This document shows, piece after piece, positions 10,578 to 21,109 of a stretch of 64,000 bases of DNA. Numbering within the stretch: the first letter of the stretch is position 1; each line of letters opens with the position of its first letter. The DNA is from Adiantum capillus-veneris. Its lineage: Eukaryota > Streptophyta > Polypodiopsida > Polypodiales > Pteridaceae. Under the pieces are notes generated by a model. That model was not told where the DNA came from. It saw nothing but the letters and a program-made list of their open reading frames with translations, and did not search any database. The DNA lies in assembly GCA_014529385.2 (NCBI GenBank), contig CM043949.1, positions 109,639,977-109,703,976 of the forward strand. Direction: 5' to 3'. The translations under genes were made by a program, and so were the position numbers.

Positions 10578-12480
10578 TTACCTGTAATCACCCTCCAAGT
10601 CAAACACCTTGCATTGGTCTTCTCCATCCACCTGCAACAGCTTTGCATAGTGCCACACCAAGGCACATATCCAACTGCATAACCAAACTGCCACCCACAT
10701 ACTTCTACCACTCCAAGCACTTCTTGGCAAACTACCCACTCGCAACAAAGTCCCTCCAAGAACACCAAATAAAGTACCCTCGCGCTCACCATCCAAAGAC
10801 CTGCTTGTACCATCACTCGCATCAAACACACCTAACACATTTGACCCGCCCTCCCATCCATGTAAAGCTAGATCTTCATCTAGCAGATCCCGTACCTGCT
10901 CAACTACATATTGCACAGCCGCTTTTATCACCATTACTTTCAACCACCACTCACATACCTCCTTACAAAGCTTGGACACCACCTTGGAATTCGCATCACC
11001 TGTCATAGAGGGCATTGACTGCGTAGGAAACACCTCTAACTTTGACTCCACATCGTCCTTCTCACCTGCCATGAACTCAATTCCAGCATCGTCGAGCTCC
11101 TCCTCGTCAACTGGCCCTTCAAGGTCAATAAGCACTGCTTGCTTGTCCGCTTCAACCACCTGCTCTTTTATTGCTGCATCATCAATCTCTGCCAAGGAAG
11201 AGAGAAACTCATTCTCTACCACATCCTCCTCGTCTTCTTCCATAGGTACCGCTGTTCTAACCCTTTTGGAAAAATTTTGCACCTGTTGCACCACCATGGC
11301 ATATTCCACCGCTACTTTCATCAACATGGCCATTAGCATGGCATTGCACCCCAGTTTTACCTGCACATCATCATATGTAGGCCTAGACTGCCCCACTTGG
11401 TCTTCACTAAGCACTTCGGCTTGCACTTCCTGCTACTCCTCGCACATATTCACTGCCCCTCCACTCACATGCAAGAGGTCGAACTCATCATACCTGGATT
11501 GGGATGACTCGGTCTCCCAACTCGTATCCACGTCCATAGAGCTACTGTCACTCGATTCCACCTCCTCTCCAGTTTCAAGCTCGGGAATATCCTCCAGCTT
11601 CATCGCTTTGACCTCGTCTGCAAACCGCACTCCTTGCTCTTTACGGCACTTCAATGGAGCTTCAACAGCTTCACTCAAACTTGATAGCACTTCCCTTGTC
11701 CACTCTGGAACCACCTGCACTTCCTCCACAACTGGAACCACTCTAGCCGGCATCTTCGGCATAGGAACCATCCTATCTCTTTATAGCCAAAGAACTCTTG
11801 GTTCTTCTCGCACATGCACTTCTCTTTGCCCCACCTGTGGCTTGGCTACCACCACATCACACTGCCTTGGCTTCACTGCACTTTGCAAACACCACCTAGC
11901 CTCGCGCTTCTTCAAAATCTTTTTAGTTCGCCCTCTCGCTAGAGCTACCACCTCCTCATATGACATTGGGCCATCTACCTCCACTTTATCTCACACTTCC
12001 TCATGCAGGCAATCCATGAACTTACACAATTTCAAAAAACTGGCATTTTCTGCAGTAGTTACCTTGATTAACTTCCCCTAAAGGGCTTGGAACTCCCACT
12101 CGAACGCTTGAAAATCATCCTCCAAGCTTTGCTTTAATCCGTCCAGCTTCCTCTTTACCTCATCTAGCTGCGCATCCGCTACAAATCTGCTTCGAAAAGC
12201 CGCCTCCAGGACTTTGCAATCTACCTTTTCTTCTTCACCAAGGCTATCAAACCATAGCTTTGCTTTACCACGAACCAGGAGCGGGAACACCTATACCGCA
12301 CCATCTTCTTTCGATAAACCGCTTTCCAACACGAACAATCTGTAGTCTTGAAGCCAAGTTTCCGCATCTTCAACCCCAGTGAAAATGGGAAATCCCATCC
12401 AAGCCATCACTAGCAGCACCTGCTCTTCAAAGGCCGCACCTTTGGCATCACCAAAATCACCGCTTTGACTTCAACTAGGA
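10578..12480 (-). pseudogene. Gag-like protein with long acidic C-terminal region, stop-ridden
   Basis: One reading frame runs about 620 codons through only a handful of stops, all in the same frame with no indel. The N-terminal part (from about 12440) has the retrotransposon gag core: WMGFPIFTGVEDAETWL, then FPLLVRGKAKLWFDSLGEE and a long helical stretch to about 11900. There is no zinc knuckle. The remaining 400 residues are acidic with short helices, including VVPVVEEVQVVPEW, KLEDIPELETGEE, DEEDVVENEFLSSLAE and LALHGWEGGS. Much of this C-terminal region is conserved in another copy at 16757-17840, so it was under selection as protein. Its role is unknown. The stops are three TAG, two TGA (one of them just upstream of the gag core) and one TAA. 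Translation probably began upstream of 12480 but the start is uncertain. Confidence 0.7.
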
Positions 12481-12932
12481 GCATCAGCATACTCTTCCGT
12501 GGGGGCACTAGAAGATGGAGAGGGGGAATGGGGGAACACGCCCGGCAGAAACCAAAGGGCCTCTCTATAGCTCAAGGTATCCACAACACCCCTATCCTCT
12601 CGAAAAACACCTTCAAATACACAACTCACACTAGCAGACCACCGCCTGCTCGATTTCCATTGCTCACACACTCCACAAAACCACCACACGACGCACACCT
12701 ATTGCCATGGCCTGTCTCCACCCTTACACACACACAGCGACTCAATCTCACTCTCTCACACAACACACCATCGGTCCGGGGGGGGGGGGCACACACATCC
12801 ACACAGCCGGCACCGGAGAGAACCATGAAAGCACAAGAAAGAGAAATGGGGAAGGGGAAACAACAGCGAGAAGGGGCAACAACAGCTCGATTACACTTCA
12901 CCAAACACTTATAGAAACTCACAATGCCATCA

Positions 12933-14729
12933 CCATCACCATTTACACAAGAGAGATACAAAGGTCTTTGACAGGCACACTCCTCAGTCCAAAAGCTCCA
13001 CTTTGCAGGCTTCAAAACGGCACAAAAACTAGGCCAAAAAGCCCCTAATTTGATTAATTTTGACTTTTATAGGGTGGGGGGTTCAATTTGGGGAAACTGC
13101 TCTTCAATTGGTCCATATGGCACCAATTTTTGGTATTTTTTGGGAAGGGGGGCACCGCCTTGCTCCATCCGCTCTCTTCTTCTCTTTTGCACTTGGGGCA
13201 GGGAGGGGGGCATTAGCAACGTCCCTATTGCCCCCTAGCATTTTTTATTTTTTTTTAATCCTTCAATTTCTACCCTCTTTGGGCTTAGCCTTGCACTACC
13301 CTATATGCTTGACTTTGACTCTTCCTCTCTCTATGCGACTCCTTTTGGCCTCTCTTTGGTCCCGGCCTTTGCCCTCTGCCTTGGTTTGTCCGGCACCAAC
13401 TAGCCCTTTGGTCTTTGCTCAATTCACCTGGCTCCTCTTCGATTCTCCCTCCTCCTTCCTATGCTTAACCTCCGTAGGACCTCTCTCTTACCCGAGGGGG
13501 GGAGGCAATAGCGATATCGCTATTGACCCCTCTCTCTCCTTTAAAATTTCGGGGCCCCAAGGGCCGTGGGAGTTGCCCCCTACCGGGCTTCCCACGTCAC
13601 CACTACCACCACCAAACCTTCATGCGCGGGCGCGCCATTGCGCCGCCCCGCCTCGCCTCCAAAACCGACAATCACCATCCCGCCCGGCCGCGCAGCGCCA
13701 GCAAACAGCGCCCGGCACTCTCGCCATGGCCAAGGAGCTCATGGAGCTCCAACCCACCTTCATGCTTCCAAATGGCGCCTCCTCTCGGCTCTTATACCCC
13801 AACTCCAGCACTTCTGTATCCACATGTGGGGCAATTCGGCCGCCACGTGGCAGCACCGTAAGGCTCTAGCCTTTGAAAGCCTTGGAACAAACAAAAAAAG
13901 ACTCCTTTGTGAGAGAGAGAGAGAGACCCCCTCTAGGGGTGCCCACTTGGCCCCACTCCTATTCTCTGCTTACAGATCCCATCCCGGAGCTGTTAGGCCA
14001 TGTCACAAGCCCGTGTCCTCGGCTTTTGGCCTCTGCAAACCCGCTATCGGAGGCCATTAAAAACTTAAAAAATAATCTGCAACTGTTCATTGACAAATGC
14101 TCCCAACTTCAACTCCCTATATCTAGCCGACCAAGCATATGATTGACGTGCCGTCGACTCGTGCCAACTCCACATGGTTCATACTATCACCGAGAACTTT
14201 GGCAAGGCTCAAAAACTGCCAAATGGCACATCCTCCAATGCAGCCAACAGACCCGGCCCCTGGAAAATCTTCTAATGGCCATAACTTGCCATCCAGAGCT
14301 CTGATTCGCAATCCGAGAAGACGAGCATGCTCGATAACTTGAGCTCTACACATGTATACACTGATATCAACCCGGACCACCTGTCCCCAGCTGCCCTATC
14401 CGTCAGGGATCTGCTACATACTCTTTCTTTAAACTGTAATATCTTGAGCATCGGGGCTCCGTTTGACGAGCCGTCTTTACCAGCTTCTAGAGCACACTGA
14501 GCACCACATTCTAGCACATAAAACCCACATCTCATGCATAGTAGGCCACCAACCTGCTTGGCTCTTTGCATCACACCTTTGGCCTAAAAAACCACTTTGA
14601 GCATACACCTCCGCTATCCTTGGGCTGCCTAGGGCTTTGGTACCTGCCCTAGCGTTCTGCACTGCACTCACATGCTGCCTCTGCCTTGCATAGACCATCT
14701 CCTAGCTCAGACCAACTTTAGCTGCACCA
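12933..14729 (-). mobile_element. 5' LTR of gag-only LTR retrotransposon
   Basis: This is a direct copy of 8584-10400. On the minus strand it starts TGGTGCAGCTAAAG at 14729, and its inner end may extend to a CA at 12925. Read from the element's strand, a GGTATAAGAG motif near 13790-13800 is a candidate TATA box. The two LTRs differ by scattered substitutions and a few short indels, so the insertion is moderately old. The base after 14729 starts unrelated DNA. Confidence 0.8.
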
Positions 14730-15720
14730 ACGTTAACAAATCCATCTCCACACAATTTTGTGATGATAAGGGATATGACATAATTCCTATTCATATGGTA
14801 TCTATAGAATCAACTAAGGAATAACAAGTTTTCTCTGATCACTACCATGACGCCACTGATGAGTTAGAAGAGGAAACACTCACGACTGAGGAAGACTCTA
14901 AAAAGGAACATGCCAGGGCCAAAACTGGTGCTCAAGGGAGTGGAAGAAAATTTCTTGGAGTTTTCAAATCAGCATCACAAATGTCAACAGAGGTATCACA
15001 AAAAACAATAAAATAAGCTTAGAAAGTGTAACAAAATTAAGCTAATAGCTTTGAGTGTAGCGGAAATAGATTAGCCATAGTGAGAATTTCATTAAGAAAT
15101 TTCCTAATGAAGATAGAGAGAGTGCTAGGTTGGAGATAGCAATGACTTACACATTCCTAATTAACATGGCATGAGCAACAACTTGCAAAAGAGAGAGAAA
15201 TAGAGAAATTGACAACAGTTTTGAGGACCAAAATACTTGGAGCCGATCCCCCCTCCAATAGGCTTTTGTATTATAGGTTCTCACATGAAGAGAGACTTGG
15301 TACAATACAATATTTGTGTTCCTTAAGACCTCTTTGGTGCCATGAATATGGAAAGCTTCATGCACCAAACTTATGCTTAAAATGGCAACAATTAATCTAA
15401 TTGCAATAAACAAGAATTTGTCCCCGGCCTCAATTCCAAGACCTCAAACACCATCAAAGGTGGAGAGAGCTAGCAAGGAGTGAGGAAGAGGAAGAAAAGA
15501 AGATGTATCTCTATGAGAAAAGAGTAGTCTCCTCATGTATAATCACTCTTAGAGCATAGCTTAGCCTTAGTGATAATGAAGATGGAGAGAGTGATAAGCA
15601 TTGCTTTGAGCATAACTCTTGGTTGGATTTGCATTCCATAGCCAAGGGGTGTTGGTGTAGGCTCTCCACTTCTCAATCTTGGAGAAGGAGATGACTTGTG
15701 TGCACAACACACAATGGGGG

Positions 15721-15727
<7 letters not shown>
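14730..15727. other. non-coding segment, nothing recognised
   Basis: AT-rich sequence. Two loosely similar stretches (near 15050-15130 and 15550-15610) share TTAGCC..TAGTGA..ATGAAGAT and GAGAGAGTG motifs. No frame on either strand looks like a gene. Confidence 0.45.

Positions 15728-15806
<79 letters not shown>
15728..15806. repeat. (GT)39 microsatellite
   Basis: An uninterrupted GT run of 79 bp, followed after 14 bp by a GA run (about 15821-15842). Poly-Val/Cys open frames across it are artefacts. Confidence 0.97.
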
Positions 15807-15807
<1 letters not shown>

Positions 15808-15930
15808 CTTGTGGAGTATATGAGAGAGAGAGAGAGAGAGAGGATTTGATTTTGCTACTTTTGATACAAGCCTATTGGCTCTAGCCTTGGGCTAGCCAAT
15901 GAATGGATCTAGTCATAACAAGCAAGGGGT

Positions 15931-16236
15931 GTAGTATTTGGACAAGTGTCCTCCTTTCCCCCTTCAAAAGAAAGATCTTAATTATTTAATTGTAGCATTT
16001 GGACAAGTGTCCTCCTTTTTCCCTTTGAGAGAAAGATCTTAATTGTTTAATTGTAGCATTTGGACAAGTATCCTCCTTTTCCCCTTTGAGAGAAAGATCT
16101 TAATTGTTTAATTGTAGCATTTGGACAAGTGTCCTCCTTTCCCCCTTTGAGAGAAAGATCTTAATTGTTTAATTGTAGCATTTGGACAACTGTCCTCCTT
16201 TCCCCTTTTGAGACAAAGATCTTAATTATTTAATTG
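15931..16236. repeat. 61-bp minisatellite, five tandem copies
   Basis: Units start at 15931, 15992, 16053, 16114 and 16175, each exactly 61 bp. The consensus begins GTAGCATTTGGACAAGTGTC, passes a T/C-rich tract and GAGAGAAAGATC, and ends TTAATTGTTTAATT. First and last copies carry most of the changes, as is usual for arrays that expand from the middle. A single partial unit recurs at about 16376-16408. Confidence 0.95.
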
Positions 16237-16419
16237 AATCTAGATTCTCATTGGACCACCCTATAGGTCATCCAAGAGGATTCAGGCACATTATGAGGGC
16301 AATATTGTTAGGGACCTGATATGTGTCCTTTATGTCCCTTGTGGTTTGGGTGTCTCTTGGTGAGTGTGTGTGGGGTGTAGCATTTGGACAAGTGTCCTTC
16401 TTTATGGGAAACATGTTGA

Positions 16420-16610
16420 CTCAAGCTCCTCAAGCTCCTTAGTCAATAAGCACCTCAAACACCTTAGTCAATAGCCACCTCAAGCACATGAGTCAATAGG
16501 CACCTCAAGCATCTTCATCAATAGGCACATCAAGCACCTTAGTCACCTGAAGCACCTCAAGCTCAGCCCTAGCTTGCCTAAGTTTTAAAGGACCTAATGG
16601 TCCTAGGCCC
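16420..16610. repeat. degenerate AAGCACCTC-type tandem array and flank
   Basis: Units built from AGTCAATAGGCACCTCAAGC repeat with period near 27 bp and many changes. The array and the next 50 bp (AGCTTGCCTAAGTTTTAAAGG and CCTAGGCCCTAAGG-like) match, in inverted orientation, the array at 54370-54610. The two are copies of one larger repeat. Confidence 0.7.
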
Positions 16611-16756
16611 TAAGGTCTTTTAAGCTCCATTAGATGCACATTGCTCTTTGATAGACTAACTCCTTTTGGACCCCTATTGATATGTAACCATCTCTCCTCT
16701 TGGTCCCCTGCTGAGATAAGTCTAGAAGCACTTATTGCACAGAAGAACCAAGGGTT

Positions 16757-17975
16757 TTGTGGATGCAAAGAGATGGAGCAGTTCCCATGTTGAGGTTTCC
16801 AATTAGGCTGGCTCCAATTGTGGAAGAAATAAAGACGGTTCCAGATCAAGTAAGAGAAGTATTATCAAATCAAAGTGTGGATGTTCGATCTTCTTTGAAG
16901 AATGGTGAAGTTTATATGGTACGATTTGCAAATGGAGTCGAAATGGTGAAGCTAGAGGAGATTCCCGAGCTGGAGACCAAGGATGAGGTTAAGATGAGTG
17001 AGTGCAGCTCTAGGATTCACATATGAACTGAGCAAGGAGTAGTACAAGCCAGAATGCCTGGTGAGGATCAAGTGGAGGAGTCTATGTCCATCGATGATGG
17101 TATGCAAGTAGAAGTGGTGCAGGATTTTTCCAAAAGGAATGAGGTTGCCTTGCCTACAGATGAGGACCTGGATGATGCAATGTGGGGAGAGTCTCTCTCT
17201 ACTTTGGCAGAGCATGATGCAGTGGTAGAAGAGGTCATCAAAGAATAGGCAATTGAAGATGAGAGGCTGGTGGAGCACATCAAGCTTGACGAGCCTGTGG
17301 TTGAAGGAGAAGGGCTTGGTGATGTTGTCATCGAGTGTGTTGCTGGCAAAAAGGAGAGCATAGATTCAAGGATGGTAGTGAGTCTAGTATAGTAGGCAAT
17401 TCATATGGGGAATGAAAGAGATGCCTAAAGTGGGTCTAAGCTGTCTAAAGAGGTATGCAATACATGGTTGAAATATATTCTTGTAAGTGCAGCACTGAGG
17501 TATGTTATCTGCCACGTACATGATTCCATTGAGAGGAGCTCTGCTTTACATGGTTGGGAGGGAGGGTCATAAGTGTTTGTTGGTATAGATGATTTAGTTG
17601 CAAAACCAAGTGCATTGGTTGGTTTAGGTAACATGCTTGCAAGACTGGGTGTGTTGATGAGGCAAGTAAATGTACGAAGAGATGCTGACGTGTTTTCGGC
17701 ATATTGTGTGCATGGATGGTTGCAAACATGGGTGAAACACTATTGGAAGGTTCTACATATGGATGAAGGAAATCGGGGCCATGTTTTTTATCCAGGTGGA
17801 AGACATGTGATGATACAAGGGGTGGGGCAACCCACTTGAGGTTTGCCAACATCAGGCATGAGTATGGACTTGTACATATGGTACGGTTTTTTTTTGGGTT
17901 TGCTAATAGTGGTTGCCAGTTTTTGCAGTTGATAGAAGAATAAAGCATTGGTGAACTTTGGAGGCTTTTGGAGTA
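16757..17975 (+). pseudogene. second copy of the Gag-like protein's C-terminal region
   Basis: One plus-strand frame with about six stops matches the C-terminal two-thirds of the minus-strand gag ORF at 10578-12480. Shared landmarks in the same order are PIVEEIKTVPDQVREVLSN, VRFANGVEMVKLEEIPELET, EDQVEESMSIDDGMQVEVV, LSTLAEHDAVVEEV, SKLSKEVCNTWLK, the identical ALHGWEGGS, and a C-terminal KVLHMDEGNRGHVF..VGQPT block. The gag core itself is absent: the similarity begins near the AEEPRVLWL-like junction at 16750. The copy is clearly diverged from the first, so the protein region has been kept across the family. No LTR could be fixed for it, though GACGAGCAAGGGGTATA at about 18034 may be a decayed polypurine tract. 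Confidence 0.65.
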
Positions 17976-19037
17976 GGTTTCATGCAGGCATGCCACGTGG
18001 ACGTGATTTATCCCACAGGCCGTGCAAGGGATGACGAGCAAGGGGTATATGTGCTACGCAATGCAAGCCACATAGTCAATAAGTGAGGTAGTGTGGGGCT
18101 CTTGAGCTCCATTGGCTATGGTGTTTGTGCCCTTGGTACTGCTCGCGGTGGTCATTGGCGGCTTTGCCATGGGAGTTGGCACTCTTGGGCGATAGCGGGC
18201 GACACCGCTGGTGCGTAGAAGATGAACAACATGGCCTATTTTTTCGTGGGTATTCTCATGCACCCATAAAGGGCCACATTAATTTATTGAAGGGTCGGTG
18301 CCTACGCGGTTGTCACACCTCCGTCGTGACGACCCCCCGGCCCCCGGCTCATAGGGTGCTCACACGTGGCTCCCTCATAACTTGGGGTCCAAGGCACTCC
18401 CAAAATAGTAGAAGTGCATGCGAGATAAAAAAGGGAAGGTCAGCTAAAAGAGGGAGGCTTCACATGCCCTTGAGGCCTAGTTTGGCAGTTTTGGGGGGGC
18501 TCTTTTGGTGGAGACCAAGGAGGTCTCAAGGGCCGTTTTAGGCAAAGGAGGAGTTCAACGATGAGCTTATGGGGTCAGTTCTTTATTGCACTCTCAGCAA
18601 GGAGGTCCACACGGTGGCAAAGCTAGAGATTGCCTACATTTTTGTGCTCCACGGTGTAGTGCCGAGCCGGTTGTAGTAGTAGGTTTCAAGGTTGTTTGTA
18701 GATGATCTTGTTTCCATAATTGATGCAAACCATATCAGATTCGGATGCCGCTTCTTTCCCCTTTCCCCCCTTCTTCTCTTTGCTCTATTCCAATCATCTG
18801 GTGCCATTGTTTGAGTTGTGTGTGCCTCATCGGGCCTGTGTGAGTGTGTGAGAGAGAAAGAGAGGGCAGTGTGTGCGGTGGCATGGTTGTAAACATGCAA
18901 AATTTCACGTGACATGCTGTAATTTGTGTGAGTTTTGAAGGTGAACTCTAGTGTATTGGGGTGCAGTGATTATCCTAGGCTATAAAGAGGCAGATTTTTT
19001 GGGTCCTTGGTGTGTTCTTCTTTCCCCCTATCCACCA
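17976..19037. other. unassigned segment, possibly LTR of the 16.7-kb copy
   Basis: Relatively GC-rich DNA follows the gag copy, where an LTR would be expected. I could not align it to the 1.8-kb LTRs. A GAGAGA-rich stretch near 18848-18870 is the only repeat. No gene is supported. Confidence 0.35.
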
Positions 19038-19520
19038 TTTCACACGGGCCATGGGCCACCATATTTTTGAAGGAAACTGTGCAGGGAACACTAGCGCTAG
19101 TGCCCCTCATCCTCAAGCATAGAAGCATGCAATGTGAGAGAGAGTGAGAGAGAGCTGATTTGAGGAGTCCAAGCCATGTGGAAAATGATCAAATGGAGCC
19201 TCCCAAAGAGTCTAATCAAATCAAAGTTTCTAAAAATGGGTGGAACTCCCCTATAAACCCCTTTTTAAAATTATTTAAAGGACTTTCCCCCTATTTTTGG
19301 AATAGTAAAGTTCTAGAGAAGCCAAGAGTAAGCCCTTGGGGGCCATATTTTACAAGCTCGCTGTTTGTGGCGTATGAAAGCTAGTGTACTCTTTGGTTAA
19401 GCAATTGGAAGCCATTGCCCCCTGTTTTTGGCATCATTTCCCCCTTCCCCTCTCTTTTCTCGTGCTCTTTGCGTATGTCGACGTCGGTGGAAGTATGTAC
19501 CCGTGGCCCTTTTTGTGGTG
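19038..19520 (+). repeat. dispersed repeat R2, copy 1
   Basis: This 480-bp block matches 41606-42090 in inverted orientation along its whole length. Shared landmarks are CACACGGGCCATG, the palindromic ACTAGCGCTAGTGCCCCTCA, CCCCTATAAACC, GCCCTTGGGGGCC and TTTGGTTAAGCAATTGGAAG. CCCTATAAACC could be a TATA box, so R2 may be part of an LTR. It ends exactly at TTTGTGGTG, where the coiled-coil ORF fragment begins. Confidence 0.75.
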
Positions 19521-21109
19521 CCAAAGAACTTGAGATGGTGATCGACGCTCTCCATGGAGAGTTAGACGACAGGATGACTCTCATCACCGATCTTCAAAGG
19601 CAGGTGCAAGAGATGAAGGCAGAAGCTGAACACCATTAGTTAGCCAGAGATAGGTAGCAAAAAGAAATGGAGGAGTTAGGTGATCTGCTCACAAAACTAT
19701 CCGACGCCTACAAAGCAAAAGACGCGCAGCTGACAGAAGTTATGAATAAACTTCTTACGACATCTCTGTCAGCTCAAAAAATTCAGGTGCAATTAGATGT
19801 TTCCAATGCTCCTCTACAGTACTCTGAACAACAGATCAATGATCAGGCAATTTTCTTACGGCAAATAAGAGAAAATCCAGCCATGGTCTCGATCAAAGGA
19901 ACTGACAAAGTGTACAAGGCAGTGGAAAAGAAGAACAAAGATCTTGAATTGGAATTAAAGCTAGAACAATCACAACGCAGAGACGAGGAGCTCATAAAGG
20001 AAATAGCAGAGCTCAAGCGAGTAAATCAACTCCTCAGAGATGGGAAACCAGACACGCACCACAGATGTAGACATAGTGCCAATGGTTCAGCTATCAAAAG
20101 CTGAAGAAGATGCAATGAAGGAGAAGAGCACCCTAGAGGTGGATGAGCAATGGAAAGCCGCAATGGATTGGGAGTTGAGAGTTTTACACTCTGTCAATGT
20201 CACTCAACTCACTCCCAATCAGATAAATGTGCAATGGCATCAACAATCCCTACCATACCCTCTCATCAAAGTGGAATTATTACAAGTGAAAAAGAGGTTG
20301 TATAAAGATATGCAAGAATATGGCGAAGATAAAGACCACCCAAAGTGGAGGTTAAGCTGGTTGTGAACCAGAATCCAAGATACCTGATTCTGTTCACAAG
20401 AGCACCTGCAGCCCTTCAAAGAGATCCAACCTTCTGTCTTGTACCCAGAGTAAGGACATGGCTAGAGCATGAAGCATTGACAAAGAAAATGCCAACTTGT
20501 CTTAAGTACCCCAGGCTGCTAGCTCTAGAAAGAGGACAAGCAATAGAAGAATACATGGTGAAAACCCTAACAGGCGCCATGTCTTTCTTCAAGAGTCTAC
20601 CAGATCTCTCTTGTGCCATGTTATATAAAATCTGCAGAATGTTGCTCATATGCATCCAAGTCTTTCATGAGCCTGAGCAAACAAGAGCCCCATGGATGTC
20701 ATTTCTAGATGGTAACAAAGGCTTATGCTACGATCTGAGTAATCAGCCTTCATAAGAAGTCCTTTACGGCTTCTATGCCAGATGTATGTTCTTGCCATCG
20801 AATAATAAGTTGGCCTTTGAAGAAGCTTTCTACACTGGATCCTTCACCTGGCGAATGAAGATATTTGCGTCAGTGATCAGCAACCTAACTTCCAGGTTTG
20901 TAGGCTACTCAGCGTTGGAGCTGAAGAATAAAGTGACAATGCAATTTCTGCAAGTTCCCGACAAAGAAAGAAGAATCAGATACCAAAAGGCACTGGATGC
21001 GCTTAAAGACCGCCTCGCCAGCCGTCGACCCAAATACTATTTCAGCCCATAAAGCTATGTCAAGGGATGACACATGCGAGGATGGGAGGAGTGTCAGCAG
21101 CAAGCTAAC
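19520..21109 (+). pseudogene. C-terminal half of coiled-coil ORF element, inverted copy
   Basis: This is an inverted copy of 23884-25618. Three plus-strand frames together carry the coiled coil (KELEMVIDALHGELDDRM, then MEELGDLLTKLSDAYKAK), a central block (EVDEQWKAAMDWELRVLHSV) and the C-terminal block (MKIFASVISNLTSRFVGYS to KALDALKDRLASR). About 128 bp is missing near 20055 compared with the other copy, and stops and frameshifts divide it. After the ORF come a purine tract at 21077-21091 and the first 18 bp of the element's LTR (TGTCAGCAGC..CTAAC, 21092-21109). There the similarity stops and unrelated gypsy sequence begins. The left break is at 19520 in the middle of the ORF. Confidence 0.75.

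Larger units (their letters stand above)
10401..12932 (-). mobile_element. internal region of gag-only LTR element
   Basis: Only 2.5 kb lies between the two 1.8-kb LTRs, and the sole coding content is one gag-type frame. There is no protease, reverse transcriptase, RNase H or integrase. The element must therefore have depended on proteins from another element. The 3' tail between the gag stop (about 10578) and the polypurine tract resembles the tail of the Tat-like gypsy element at 33.6-33.8 kb, the likely helper family. A primer-binding site next to the 5' LTR was not identified. Confidence 0.75.

Noticed and set aside
10343-11008. 221-codon plus-strand ORF
   Set aside because: Antisense to the end of the gag frame and its 3' tail; composition (Pro, His, Thr) is that of reversed coding sequence.
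10972-12081. 369-codon plus-strand ORF rich in Ser and Thr
   Set aside because: It is the antisense shadow of the acidic gag frame; the minus-strand frame has the gag core and is conserved in a second copy.
15696-15884. ORF with poly-Val/Cys
   Set aside because: Translation of the (GT)n tract.
15931-16236. CRISPR-like array
   Set aside because: The 61-bp units are contiguous, with no unique spacers between repeats, and the context is eukaryotic.
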